Position numbers and translations under genes: made by a program. This document shows, one piece after another, positions 16,130 to 24,961 of a stretch of DNA of 41,727 nt. The stretch is taken from assembly GCF_030814995.1 (NCBI RefSeq), contig NZ_JAUSVX010000034.1, forward strand, positions 1 through 41,727, in the 5' to 3' direction. The stretch's first letter is position 1. The number at the start of each line of letters is the position of its first letter. Origin of the DNA: Labrys wisconsinensis. GTDB lineage: Bacteria; Pseudomonadota; Alphaproteobacteria; Rhizobiales; Labraceae. The notes beneath the pieces were generated by a model. That model was not told the DNA's origin and searched no databases. It saw only the letters and a list, made by a program, of their open reading frames with translations.

Positions 16130-17218
16130 CTACCCCCGGGCGTAGAGCCGCGCCGCCAGCGCCGGCCAGCCGAGCCGCACCGGCTCGCTCGCCCGCGGCA
16201 GGCCGCCGGCGAAGTCGCCGCAGGGCAGGCGCAGCGACACGTCCTCGCCCCAGGCGGTGCGCGTCAGCACGTGGACGACGTCGCCGAGAAAGGTGGTGTC
16301 GACCACCGTCGCCGCCACCGTGGCCGCCGGCGAAGCCTCGCCGGCCCGCGCCAGGGTGAGCCGGTCGGGCCGCACCATGATCGAGACGGCGTCGCCGACG
16401 CCGAGGCCCCGGGCCGGCAGGTCCGGCACCAGGGTCCCGTCCGGCAGCGCCGCCTCGACGCGGTCGCCGGCCACCCGCGTGACCTTGCCCGGCAGGAAGT
16501 TGGAATTGCCGATGAAGCCGGCGACGAAATGGGTGGCCGGCGTCTCGTAGAGGTCGCGGCCCGAGCCGATCTGCTCGATCCGGCCCTGGTTGAACAGCGC
16601 CACCCGGTCGGACAGGCGCAGCGCCTCCTCCTGGTCGTGGGTGACATAGAGGATGGTGACGCCGGTCTCGTTGTGGATGCGCTTGATCTCGAACTGGATC
16701 TCCTCGCGCAGCTTCTTGTCGAGGGCCGAGAGCGGCTCGTCCATGAGGAGGAGCGGCGGGTCGTAGGCGAGCGCGCGGGCGAGGGCGACGCGCTGCTGCT
16801 GGCCGCCGGAGAGCTCGCCCGGCATGCGGTCGGCGTAGCGATCGAGCCGCACCAGCTTCAGCATGGCCGCGACCTTGCCGTCGATCTCCGCCTTCGGGCG
16901 GCGGCGCACCGAGAGGGGGAAGGCGACGTTGCCGGCGACGGAAAGGTGCGGGAACAGGGTGTAGCGCTGGAACACCATGCCGATATTGCGCTTGTTGGAA
17001 GGCACGGCGAGCAGGGAGGCGCCCTCGAGCAGCACGTCGCCGGCGGAGGGGTCCTGAAAGCCGGCGATGACGTAGAGCGTCGTGCTCTTGCCCGAGCCGG
17101 ACGGACCGAGGAAGGTGACGAACTCGCCCTTGGCGATGTCGAGCGAGACGTCCTCCACCGCCGTGACCGTGCCGTAGCGCTTGGCGATGCCCCGGATGGA
17201 GAGGAAGGGTGTCGTCAT
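16130..17218 (-). CDS. Spermidine/putrescine-type ABC transporter ATP-binding protein (second system)
   Basis: This 362-residue ATPase has Walker A GPSGSGKS (38-45), MVFQRYTLFPH, signature LSGGQQQR, Walker B LLLMDEPLSALD and a switch His in LYVTHDQEEAL. A C-terminal TOBE-like domain contains SIMVRPDRLTL. Its ATG overlaps the stop of the preceding permease by four bases. It belongs to the importer encoded by the three genes upstream and is distinct in sequence from the PotG-like protein at 9594-10754. The imported compound is probably the substrate of the monooxygenase cluster at 20.3-25.5 kb. Confidence 0.92.
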   Translation of the reverse strand: MTTPFLSIRGIAKRYGTVTAVEDVSLDIAKGEFVTFLGPSGSGKSTTLYVIAGFQDPSAGDVLLEGASLLAVPSNKRNIGMVFQRYTLFPHLSVAGNVAFPLSVRRRPKAEIDGKVAAMLKLVRLDRYADRMPGELSGGQQQRVALARALAYDPPLLLMDEPLSALDKKLREEIQFEIKRIHNETGVTILYVTHDQEEALRLSDRVALFNQGRIEQIGSGRDLYETPATHFVAGFIGNSNFLPGKVTRVAGDRVEAALPDGTLVPDLPARGLGVGDAVSIMVRPDRLTLARAGEASPAATVAATVVDTTFLGDVVHVLTRTAWGEDVSLRLPCGDFAGGLPRASEPVRLGWPALAARLYARG

Positions 17219-18012
17219 GGCTTGTCCCTTCGCAGGAAGGCGGCGGCGAGCATCAGGATCATGGTGAAGCCGACCAGCAGCGCGGAGACCGCGGCGATGA
17301 CCGGCGACAGGTCCTGGCGCAGTGTCGAGAAGATGCGGACGGGCAGCGTCTGCAGGTCGGGGCTGGCCATGAAGATGGCGATCACCACCTCGTCCCAGGA
17401 GGCGAGGAAGGAGAAGATTGCCGCGCCGAACAGGCCGAGCCGGATGGCGGGGATGGTGACGCGCAGCTTGGCCTCGAGCGGGCTGGCCCCGCACAGCACC
17501 GCCGCATCCTCGATGGTCTTGTCGAAGCGCTCCAGCGCATTGCAGATGGAGATGATGGCAAAGGGCAGCGCCACCACCAGATGGGCGATGACGAAGCCGG
17601 CGAAGCTGCCGTTGAGGTGGAGCCGCAGGAAGAGGGCGTAGAGCGCCACCGCCAGCACCACCACCGGCAGCACCATCGGCGTCAGGAACAGGGCGCGCAG
17701 GAATTCCCGGCCGGGAAAGCGCCCGCGCGTCAGGCCGAAGGAGGCCATCAGGCCGAGGCCGGTCGCGAGCACCGTCACGGTCAGGGCGATCTTCAGGCTG
17801 GTGAGGAAGGCGGCGAGCCAGTCGGGATCGGCCAGGAGCTGGCGATACCATTTCAGCGTCCAGGCCGGCGGCGGGAACTGCAGCCATTGCGAGGAGCCGA
17901 AGGACAGCGCCACGATCAGGGCGATCGGCAGCAGGAGGAAGACGCCGACGAGGCCGCCGATGGCAGCGAGGACGTAACGCAGGGCGCCGAGGCGGGAGAA
18001 GTCGAGCAGCAT
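17215..18012 (-). CDS. PotC-type ABC transporter permease (second system)
   Basis: This 265-residue inner-membrane permease has about six hydrophobic segments and an EAA loop, TIEDAAVLCGASPLEAKLRVTIPAIRLG, for ATPase contact. It ends with SALLVGFTMILMLAAAFLRR. The ATG at 18012 lies four bases after the stop of the upstream permease. It is the second half of the channel. Confidence 0.92.
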   Translation of the reverse strand: MLLDFSRLGALRYVLAAIGGLVGVFLLLPIALIVALSFGSSQWLQFPPPAWTLKWYRQLLADPDWLAAFLTSLKIALTVTVLATGLGLMASFGLTRGRFPGREFLRALFLTPMVLPVVVLAVALYALFLRLHLNGSFAGFVIAHLVVALPFAIISICNALERFDKTIEDAAVLCGASPLEAKLRVTIPAIRLGLFGAAIFSFLASWDEVVIAIFMASPDLQTLPVRIFSTLRQDLSPVIAAVSALLVGFTMILMLAAAFLRRDKP

Positions 18013-18016
18013 CGCC

Positions 18017-18883
18017 TCACCTCGCCGGCGTGCCGAAGCCGAAGAACCGGATCTGCACGGCATAGATGGCGAGCGTCACGGCGAGCAGCACCACCGCCGC
18101 CGCGCCGGCCAGGCCCCAGTTCAGGAGCGACTGCACGAGCTGGGCGATCAGCTCGGCCAGCATCATGTTGGACGTGCCGCCGAGCAGGGCCGGCGTGACG
18201 AAATAGCCGAGCGACATGACGAAGACCATCAGCACGCCGGCGGCGACGCCCGAGGCGACCAGCGGCAGAAACACGCGCGTGAACGCCTGCAGACGGCTCG
18301 CCCCGCACAGCGAAGCGGCCTGGAACACGGCGGGGTCGAGCGTGCGGATGGTGGCGTGCAGCGGCAGGATCATGAAAGGCAGCATGATGTAGGTCATGCC
18401 GATGGTGACGCCGACGAGGTTGTTGATCAGCGCCAGCGGCTCGGCGATCAGCCCGAGCTGCATCAGCGCCCGGTTGATGATGCCGGTGCGCTGCAGCAGC
18501 ACCATCCAGGCATAGGTGCGGGCGAGCAGGTTCGTCCACATCGACAGGATGATGATGCCGAACAGGAGGGTCGACCAGGGCCGCGGGGCGATGGCGAGCA
18601 GCCAGGCGACGGGGAAGGCGAGCAGCAGGGTCACCAGCGTCACCAGCCCGGCGACCAGGAAGGTGTTGGTGAAGACCTTCAGATAGGTGGTGGAGCCGAA
18701 CACCTCCGCATAATTCTGCAGGCCGGGCTGCGGCTCCAGCACGCTGCGCAAGAGGAGGGCGAGCACGGGCACGACGAAGAACAGCAGCACCAGGGCGAGC
18801 GCCGGCACGGTCGGTCCGAAGCCGGCAAAGGACCGGCGGAGCGGGACGGCTGGTTGGACTTGGAGGGCTGGGGCGGTGGTCAT
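18017..18883 (-). CDS. PotB-type ABC transporter permease (second system)
   Basis: This 288-residue inner-membrane permease has a first membrane span near PALALVLLFFVVPVLALLLR, and an EAA loop around FQAASLCGASRLQAFTRVFLPL. The ATG at 18883 gives a normal N-terminus; a GTG at 18916 would add 11 residues. Neither has a clear ribosome binding site. It is separated from the binding-protein gene by 337 bases holding a palindromic repeat, so expression may be lower than that of the binding protein, as is usual for such operons. Confidence 0.9.
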   Translation of the reverse strand: MTTAPALQVQPAVPLRRSFAGFGPTVPALALVLLFFVVPVLALLLRSVLEPQPGLQNYAEVFGSTTYLKVFTNTFLVAGLVTLVTLLLAFPVAWLLAIAPRPWSTLLFGIIILSMWTNLLARTYAWMVLLQRTGIINRALMQLGLIAEPLALINNLVGVTIGMTYIMLPFMILPLHATIRTLDPAVFQAASLCGASRLQAFTRVFLPLVASGVAAGVLMVFVMSLGYFVTPALLGGTSNMMLAELIAQLVQSLLNWGLAGAAAVVLLAVTLAIYAVQIRFFGFGTPAR

Positions 18884-19013
18884 GGGGCGTGGGGTGGTGC
18901 CGCGATTGTGGAACACTCAAGGAGGGAATGCATCAGGACCGACGCACCTCGTTTGTTGCAGGTAAGGGCGTATCCGGCGAACGGCATATGCATCTCGTGG
19001 CGCTGTCCCCTGC

Positions 19014-19146
19014 CGTCATGGCCGGGCTTGACCCGGCCATCCACGCGGACACATTCCGGAGTCGCGTCAAACACCGCCGATGTCGCAGCGAACACAAGCC
19101 TATGTCGCGTTCGCGTGGATGGCCGGGTCAAGCCCGGCCATGACGG
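19014..19146. repeat. Paired palindromic dispersed repeat, copy 2, in a 337-base gene-free gap
   Basis: Two 34-base arms (19014-19047 and 19113-19146) are perfect inverted copies. Each contains its own hairpin, GGCCGGG-cttga-CCCGGCC. The element matches the one at 4768-4856 but with a longer spacer of about 65 bases. The whole gap 18884-19220 between the first permease and the binding-protein gene contains nothing else I can recognise. In the mRNA the element would form strong structures and may protect the upstream binding-protein message. Confidence 0.9.
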
Positions 19147-19220
19147 CCTGAGTTCCCGCGCACCTGGGACGACGATCGTCTTCACGTCTTCATAAAGTCG
19201 ATCGAGCCCCTCGTCTCCCC

Positions 19221-20243
19221 TCACTTCGCCTGCCAGTCGTACCAGCGCTTGCCGATCTCGTCGCGGTGCTCGGCCCAGTAGCCCATGTCGAGATTGATCT
19301 GGGTCGCCTTGAACTGGTCGGGCAGGAAGGAGGCGATGCCGGGGTCGAGCAGGTCCTTCGACTTGAGGTTAGTCGGCGCGTAGTTGGTCTCCTTGGCCAT
19401 GTCGGCCTGAGCCTTGGCGCTCGAGGCCTCGGCGAGGAACTTCATCGCCGCGTCCTTGTTCTTGGCGCCCTTCGGCACGACGAGCACGTCGGCGGCGGTG
19501 AGGTTCTGGTCCCAGGACAGGCCGACATCCGGGTTGTCCGCCTGGATGGCGAAGATGCGCCCGTTCCAGAACATGCCGATCGGCGCCTCGCCCGAGGCCA
19601 GGAGCTGCTGGGACTGGGCGCCGCCGCCCCACCAGACGATGTCCGACTTGATGGTGTCGAGCTTCTTGAAGGCACGGTCGAGATCGAGCGGGTAGAGCTT
19701 GTCGGGGGCGACGCCGTCGGCGAGGAGGGCGATCTCCAGGACGCCGGGGGCGGACCACTTGTAGAAGGTGCGCTTGCCCGGGAAGGCCTTGGTGTCGAAC
19801 AGGTCGGCCCAGCGCGACGGCTCCTTGCCGCCGAAGGCGCTCTTGTTGTAGCCGAGCACGAAGGAATAATAGAAGCTGCCGACGAAATGGTCGGAGACGA
19901 AGCGCGGGTCGAGGTCGTCCTTCTTGATCACCGAGAAGTCGAGCGGCTCCAGGAGCCCGGCCTTGGCCGCGGCCACGGCGAAGTCGCCCTCGACGTCGAC
20001 CACGTCCCAGTCGACATTGCCGCTCTCGACCATGGCCTTCAGCTTGCCGTAGTCGGTCGGGCCGTCCTGCTTGACGGCAATGCCGCTCGCGGCGGTGAAG
20101 GGCTCGGCCCAGGCCTTCTTCTGCGCGTCCTGGGTGGTGCCGCCCCAGCTGGTGAACACCATGCTCTGGGCGCGGGCGCCGCTGCCGGCGAGGGCGATGG
20201 TGAGCGCGGCGAGGCCGGCTGCGACGATCCTGGCTGCTTTCAT
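19221..20243 (-). CDS. Spermidine/putrescine-type ABC transporter substrate-binding protein (second system)
   Basis: This 340-residue periplasmic protein has a signal peptide ending GARA-Q at about residue 25. Lobe motifs of the PotD/F group follow: VFTSWGGTTQDAQKKAW, VDWDVVDVEGDF, the WWGGGAQSQQLLASGEAPIG segment and PKGAKNKDAAMKFLAEA. It is more distant from E. coli PotF/PotD than the protein at 8456-9565. A good site, AAGGGGACC, precedes the ATG. It lies 63 bases after the NIPSNAP gene and upstream of its permeases and ATPase. The pocket cannot be assigned to a ligand from sequence. Confidence 0.9.
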   Translation of the reverse strand: MKAARIVAAGLAALTIALAGSGARAQSMVFTSWGGTTQDAQKKAWAEPFTAASGIAVKQDGPTDYGKLKAMVESGNVDWDVVDVEGDFAVAAAKAGLLEPLDFSVIKKDDLDPRFVSDHFVGSFYYSFVLGYNKSAFGGKEPSRWADLFDTKAFPGKRTFYKWSAPGVLEIALLADGVAPDKLYPLDLDRAFKKLDTIKSDIVWWGGGAQSQQLLASGEAPIGMFWNGRIFAIQADNPDVGLSWDQNLTAADVLVVPKGAKNKDAAMKFLAEASSAKAQADMAKETNYAPTNLKSKDLLDPGIASFLPDQFKATQINLDMGYWAEHRDEIGKRWYDWQAK

Positions 20244-20306
20244 GTCGTGGTCCCCTTCATGGCTCGATTTTCGTTGCTCTGGCTCGGATGGTTCCGCCCG
20301 CAGCCG

Positions 20307-20621
20307 TCAGGTCAGCGGCGAGAAGGCGGTCGGCTTCAGGATCTTGTTGTCCATGACCTCGATCAGGGCCTGGATCTTGGGCAGGAACACCTGCCAGCGC
20401 GGGTCGGCGGCCAGCGCCGCCCGCCTTGCCTCGCGATCGCCAAGGTCCTCGTAGGCCCAGACATGGACGATCTCGTTCAGCGGGCCGATCTCGGAGACGA
20501 AATAGCCGACGAGGCGGCCGAGATGGCCCTTCTGGAGGGCAATGCCTTCCTCCTCGACCAGCTTCAGATAGGCCGGGACGGTGCCGGTCCTGAGGCGATA
20601 GGTGCGCATCTCGTAGATCAT
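20307..20621 (-). CDS. NIPSNAP-family small protein
   Basis: This 104-residue cytoplasmic protein with a dimeric ferredoxin-like fold begins MIYEMRTYRLRTGTVPAYLKL and continues IVHVWAYEDLGDREARRAALA, both hallmarks of the NIPSNAP family. Biochemical roles of bacterial members are poorly defined; they often sit in catabolic operons next to oxygenases and may act as accessory or ligand-binding proteins. It is placed 11 bases after the aldehyde dehydrogenase stop, with AGGACGGGGG before the ATG. Confidence 0.88.
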   Translation of the reverse strand: MIYEMRTYRLRTGTVPAYLKLVEEEGIALQKGHLGRLVGYFVSEIGPLNEIVHVWAYEDLGDREARRAALAADPRWQVFLPKIQALIEVMDNKILKPTAFSPLT

Positions 20622-20632
20622 CGCCCCCGTCC

Positions 20633-22108
20633 TCAGCGCATCACGAAGGGATCGGGGATCGGATCGTCGGAGGTGCGGATCCAGACCGATTTGGTCCTGG
20701 TGTAGTCGAGAATCGACTCGGCGCCGCCCTCGCGGCCGAGGCCCGACTGGCCGTAGCCGCCGAACGGCACGATCGGCGATACCGCCCGATAGGTGTTGAC
20801 CCAGACGATGCCGGCCCTGAGGCGGCGGATCAGGCGGTGGGCGCGGGTGAGGCTGGCCGTGAACACGCCGGAGGCCAGGCCGAAGCGGGTGTCGTTGGCC
20901 TTGGCGACGGCCTCCTCCTCGGTGTCGAAGGGGACGACGCTCAAGACCGGGCCGAACAGCTCCTCGGCGACGCAGGGCACGGCGTTGTCCGCGGCCGTGA
21001 CGATGGTCGGCTCGAAGAACCAGCCCTCCGGCAGGCCGGCGGGGCGGCCGCCGCCGCAGGCGATGCGCGCGCCCGCCGCGAGGCTGCGCGCCAGGACCGC
21101 CTCGATATGCTCGCGCTGGCGCAGCGTCGCCAGCGGCCCCATCTCGGTCGCAGGGTCCTGGGGATCGCCGATGCGGATCTTCGCCGCCTTGGCCTTGAGG
21201 ATCTCGACCAGCCGGTCATGGGCGGAGCGCTCGACATAGAGGCGCGAGCCGGCGACGCAGCTCTGGCCGGTGGCGGCGAAGATGCCGGCGATGATCGCGT
21301 TGGAGACGCTGTCGAGGTCGGCGTCGGCGAAGACCAGGACCGGCGACTTGCCGCCGAGCTCCAGCGTCGTGTGGGCGAGGTTTTCGGCGGTGTTGCGCAC
21401 GACGTGCCTGGCCGTCGCCGGACCGCCGGTGAAGGCGACGCGCGAGACCAGGGGATGGCTGGTCAGGGCCCGCCCGGCCGGCTCGCCGAAGCCGGTGAGG
21501 ATGTTGACGACGCCCTTGGGAAAGCCGGCTTCGTCGACCAGCCGGGCGAACTCCAGGAGCGGCGCCGGGCCGTCCTCGGAGGCCTTCAGCACGACGGTGC
21601 AGCCAGCGGCGAGCGCCGGGCCGAGCTTCACGGCGGAGAGGAAGAGCTGCGAGTTCCACGGCACGATGGCGGCGACCACGCCGATCGGCTCGCGCCGCGT
21701 GAACACCTCCATGTCCGGCTTGTCGATCGGCAGATGCGCGCCCTGGACCTTGTCGGCGAGGCCGCCGAAATAGCGATAATAATCCGCGACATAGCCGATC
21801 TGGGCCTTGGTCTCGCGGATGATCTTGCCGGTGTCGCGCGTCTCAAGCTCGGCAAGGCGCACGGCATGCTCGGCAACGAGATCGCCGAGCTTCATCAGCA
21901 GCCGGCCGCGCTGGGTGGCGGTGAGGCCGGCCCAGGCGGGATCATGGAAGGCGCGGTCGGCCGCCTCGACGGCGCGGTTCACCTCCGCCTCGCCGGCCGC
22001 GGGCATCAGCGCCCAGGCCCTGCCGGTGGCGGGATCGAGGCTTTCGAACGTGTTCTCCGCGTCGACGAAGGCACCGTCGATATAGAGCTGGAAGCGGGTG
22101 AGGCTCAT
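20633..22108 (-). CDS. NAD(P)-dependent aldehyde dehydrogenase
   Basis: This 491-residue enzyme oxidises an aldehyde to its acid. Catalytic residues are visible: Asn152 in VPWNSQ, Glu250 in LELGGKSP and nucleophile Cys284 in GQSCVAGSR. The cofactor-binding FTGS segment is altered to FTGGP, a minor departure. Length and domain order are normal, resembling the betaine-/hydroxymuconic-semialdehyde-type group. GGGAGGG precedes the ATG, 12 bases after the monooxygenase stop. The likely job is oxidising an aldehyde released by the upstream monooxygenase and hydrolase steps. Confidence 0.92.
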   Translation of the reverse strand: MSLTRFQLYIDGAFVDAENTFESLDPATGRAWALMPAAGEAEVNRAVEAADRAFHDPAWAGLTATQRGRLLMKLGDLVAEHAVRLAELETRDTGKIIRETKAQIGYVADYYRYFGGLADKVQGAHLPIDKPDMEVFTRREPIGVVAAIVPWNSQLFLSAVKLGPALAAGCTVVLKASEDGPAPLLEFARLVDEAGFPKGVVNILTGFGEPAGRALTSHPLVSRVAFTGGPATARHVVRNTAENLAHTTLELGGKSPVLVFADADLDSVSNAIIAGIFAATGQSCVAGSRLYVERSAHDRLVEILKAKAAKIRIGDPQDPATEMGPLATLRQREHIEAVLARSLAAGARIACGGGRPAGLPEGWFFEPTIVTAADNAVPCVAEELFGPVLSVVPFDTEEEAVAKANDTRFGLASGVFTASLTRAHRLIRRLRAGIVWVNTYRAVSPIVPFGGYGQSGLGREGGAESILDYTRTKSVWIRTSDDPIPDPFVMR

Positions 22109-22120
22109 GGGCGCCCTCCC

Positions 22121-23155
22121 TCAGGCGAAGGCCGGCAGGACATGGCGGATGAAGAGGTCGAGCGACTTCTTCTTGGCGGCGTGCGGCAGGCCGCTGTCGA
22201 TCCAGATCGAGAACTGGTCGTAGCCGAGCGCCTCGTAGCCCCTCAGGCGGGCGATCACCTCGTCCGGCTCGCCGATGACCAGGTTCCGGCGCACCGCCTC
22301 CGGCGAATATTGCGGCATGGCCGCCATCTCCGCTTCGCTCAGCGGGTCCATGAAGCCCTGGCGGATCGGCCGCTTGTTCTGGAACCAGGCGCCGAACAGG
22401 CAGTAGAAGGCGCTGAGCTGCTTCGACAGGACCTCGGTCTCGGCCGGGGAGTCGGCGACGAAGGTGTGCTGCAGCAGCATGATGCGCGGGCGCGGCACCT
22501 CGGGATGGTTGGCGACGGCGGCGTTGAAGCGCTCCATCAGGCTGGCGACCTCGCCGTCGCCGGAGGCGAGCGGCGTCACCTGGACGTTGCAGCCGCTGGC
22601 GACCGCGAAATCGTGGCTTGAGGGATCGCGGGCGGCGATCCAGACCGGCAGCTCGGCCTGCACCGGCTTGGGCGAGGCCGTGCTGGAGGGGAAGGACCAG
22701 AACTCGCCCTGATGGGCATAGTCGCCCTGCCAGAGCCGCTTCACCGCCGGCACCAATTCGCGCATGCGTTGGCCGGCGCCCCAGGCATCGAGGCCGGGCA
22801 TCAGGCGCTCATATTCGAAGGAGTAGGCGCCGCGCGCCACGCCGAGGTCGAGCCGGCCGTTGCAGGCGACGTCCGCCAGCGCCGCTTCGCCGGCGAGCCG
22901 GATCGGGTGCCAGAACGGGGCGATCACATTGCCGGTGCCGAGCCGGATCGTGTGGGTCTTCGCCGCGAGATAGGCGAGCTGCACGAAGGGATTGGGCGCG
23001 ATGGTGAATTCCATCGCGTGGTGCTCGCCGATCCAGGCGGTCTCGAAGCCGGCGGCCTCGGCCGTCAGCACCAGCTCCTCCACCTCCTCGAACAGCGTGC
23101 GATGCGGCTTGGCCGGATCGTTGCGCTCCATGTGGACGAAGAGCGAGAACTTCAT
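22121..23155 (-). CDS. LLM-class (luciferase-like) flavin-dependent monooxygenase
   Basis: This 344-residue TIM-barrel protein uses reduced FMN supplied by a partner reductase. Family features are the N-terminal strand MKFSLFVHMER, GFETAWIGEHHAMEF, IRLGTGNVIAPFWHPIRLAGE and GRLDLGVARGAYSFEYER. A near-ideal site, GGAGG, lies five bases before the ATG. The gene immediately upstream encodes a flavin reductase fused to a hydrolase, making a natural two-component oxygenase. Members of this family open pyrimidine rings (RutA), desulfonate alkanesulfonates (SsuD) or cleave aminocarboxylates (EmoA/NtaA); this one is not clearly any of these. Confidence 0.9.
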   Translation of the reverse strand: MKFSLFVHMERNDPAKPHRTLFEEVEELVLTAEAAGFETAWIGEHHAMEFTIAPNPFVQLAYLAAKTHTIRLGTGNVIAPFWHPIRLAGEAALADVACNGRLDLGVARGAYSFEYERLMPGLDAWGAGQRMRELVPAVKRLWQGDYAHQGEFWSFPSSTASPKPVQAELPVWIAARDPSSHDFAVASGCNVQVTPLASGDGEVASLMERFNAAVANHPEVPRPRIMLLQHTFVADSPAETEVLSKQLSAFYCLFGAWFQNKRPIRQGFMDPLSEAEMAAMPQYSPEAVRRNLVIGEPDEVIARLRGYEALGYDQFSIWIDSGLPHAAKKKSLDLFIRHVLPAFA

Positions 23156-23170
23156 GGATGCCTCCGGGTC

Positions 23171-24961
23171 TCAGGCCGAGCGCGCCAATGTCTGCACGGT
23201 GCCGCGCTCGGCGTCGCCGACATAGACGCCGAAGACGTCCTCGCGGCGCTCACGGACATAGCGGCGCAGCATCGAGCGCGTCGCCTCGTCGCGCAGCCGC
23301 TCCCAGGGGATGGCGTCGAAGCCGATCAGGCGCACGGCGCCGGCCTCGACCGGCGGCTCCAGCAGCGTGCCGCGATAGACGATCGACATGGCGCCGGGTC
23401 CGGCCTGCGGGTCCTCGAACACGGCGAAGAGGAAGCCGAGCTCGGCCTTGATGCCGAGGGTGCGCATGCGGCCGGTGAGGCTGGCCGGGTCGGTGCCGCT
23501 GCCGAGCGCCGCGCCCGACGGCAGGTCGAGGCGGCCGGCATCGTCGGCGACGAACAGGATCGCACTGTCGTGCTCCAGGATGGCGCCGACCCGGGTGCGC
23601 CCGCCGCTGGCCGCGACCTTGTCGAGAGCGAGGCCGAAGGTGACATGGGCGCCGCGGCAATAGCCGAGGGGATTGGCCGGCGCCTGGTCGAAGCCGAGGA
23701 CCTCGCCGATCAGGATGATGTGGTCGCCGGCCTCGACCACGTCGTGGCGGCGGCAGTCGAACCAGGCGGCGACATCGGCGAGGATCGGGCTGCCGGTGAT
23801 GCCCTTGCGCCAGGCCGCCCGCGCGAACTTGTCGGCATTGCGGGTGGCGAACAGGCTGGAGACATCGGCCTGGGTCTCCGCCAGGATGCTGACGGCGAAA
23901 TGGCCGGCCGCCGAGAACACGGGATAGCTCGAGGCGGTCTTGGCGATGCAGATCAGCACCAGCGGCGGGTCGAGCGACACCGACGTGAAGGAGTTGGCGG
24001 TGAAGCCGCGCGGCTCGCCGTCCTCCTGCAGCGTCGCGACCACGGTGACGCCGGTGAGGAAGGTGCCGAGCGCCTTGCGGAAGGCCAGGCGGTCGAACCC
24101 GGCGGCCGGCGCCGTCTCGATGCCGTCCTTCGCCTGTCCCTTCGCGCCGGCCTCGCCGAGGAAGGCGAGCAGCCGGCGGTTGATCTCGCCCGGCGCGGTG
24201 AGGGTCATCATATGCCGCTCGTGCGGCACGATCTCGGCCCGGCCGTGCGGCGCCAGGCGCGCCATCGCCTCCGACATGGCGGGGCTGGAATTGGGATCGC
24301 CGGCGCCTGTCATGAAGAGCGCCGGCGCGGCAAGGCCGGCCAGGCGGTCGCGATGCGCCGCGTCGGCGGTGGCGAAGAGGCGATAGGTCCGCTCATAGCC
24401 GACGGGGTCGACGCCATCGAGGAGGGCGCGGACCGTGGCCGCCGCCGCGCTCCATTCGGGCGGCACCGGCTCGCCGAACCAGCGGGCGATGGTGCCGGCC
24501 CAGGACGGCAGGCCGGCCTCGCCCTCCAGGGCCGCGAGGCGCTCCTCGATCGACCGCCTCTGGGCCTCGCTGCGGCAGAACACGGCATTCACGGCGATGA
24601 CGCTGGCGAGGCGGGAGGGATGCGACAGCGCGAATTCCAGGGCGACCAGCGCGCCCATGGAATGGCCGACCAGATGGGCCTTGCGCAAACCAAGGCCGTC
24701 CATCAGCGCCAGGACCTGGTCGGCATAGTCGGCCAGGCCCGCATCGGCCGGCGGCAGGCTGGAGCCGCCATGGCCGAGCATGTCGAGGGCCACGACGTCA
24801 TAGTGCCGGGCCAGCGCGGCGATCTGCGCCTCCCAGACCGAGGCCTGCATGCCGACGCCGTGCACCAGCACGACGGCCGGCCCGGCGCCGCGCCTGAGAT
24901 AGCGGGTCGTGGCTTGCCCGCCCGTGCGGTCGCGGAAACGGATCGTGCTGCCGTCAGACAT
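23171..24961 (-). CDS. Alpha/beta-hydrolase fused to flavin reductase
   Basis: This 596-residue fusion has three parts. Residues 1 to about 275 are an alpha/beta hydrolase with oxyanion HGVG (34-37), nucleophile Ser101 in GHSMG, acid Asp222 and His250. Residues about 288-445 are an FMN-binding split-barrel flavin reductase (FRKALGTFLTGVTVVAT, GFTANSFTSVSLDPPLVLIC). Residues about 455-596 are a further domain of the kind sometimes found after flavin reductases, perhaps Nudix-like (MLRRYVRERREDVFGVYVGD). The reductase half should supply reduced flavin to the LLM monooxygenase 15 bases downstream, and the hydrolase half may act on its product. The ATG at 24961 overlaps the previous gene by eight bases. 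Both enzymatic halves look intact. Confidence 0.9.
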   Translation of the reverse strand: MSDGSTIRFRDRTGGQATTRYLRRGAGPAVVLVHGVGMQASVWEAQIAALARHYDVVALDMLGHGGSSLPPADAGLADYADQVLALMDGLGLRKAHLVGHSMGALVALEFALSHPSRLASVIAVNAVFCRSEAQRRSIEERLAALEGEAGLPSWAGTIARWFGEPVPPEWSAAAATVRALLDGVDPVGYERTYRLFATADAAHRDRLAGLAAPALFMTGAGDPNSSPAMSEAMARLAPHGRAEIVPHERHMMTLTAPGEINRRLLAFLGEAGAKGQAKDGIETAPAAGFDRLAFRKALGTFLTGVTVVATLQEDGEPRGFTANSFTSVSLDPPLVLICIAKTASSYPVFSAAGHFAVSILAETQADVSSLFATRNADKFARAAWRKGITGSPILADVAAWFDCRRHDVVEAGDHIILIGEVLGFDQAPANPLGYCRGAHVTFGLALDKVAASGGRTRVGAILEHDSAILFVADDAGRLDLPSGAALGSGTDPASLTGRMRTLGIKAELGFLFAVFEDPQAGPGAMSIVYRGTLLEPPVEAGAVRLIGFDAIPWERLRDEATRSMLRRYVRERREDVFGVYVGDAERGTVQTLARSA

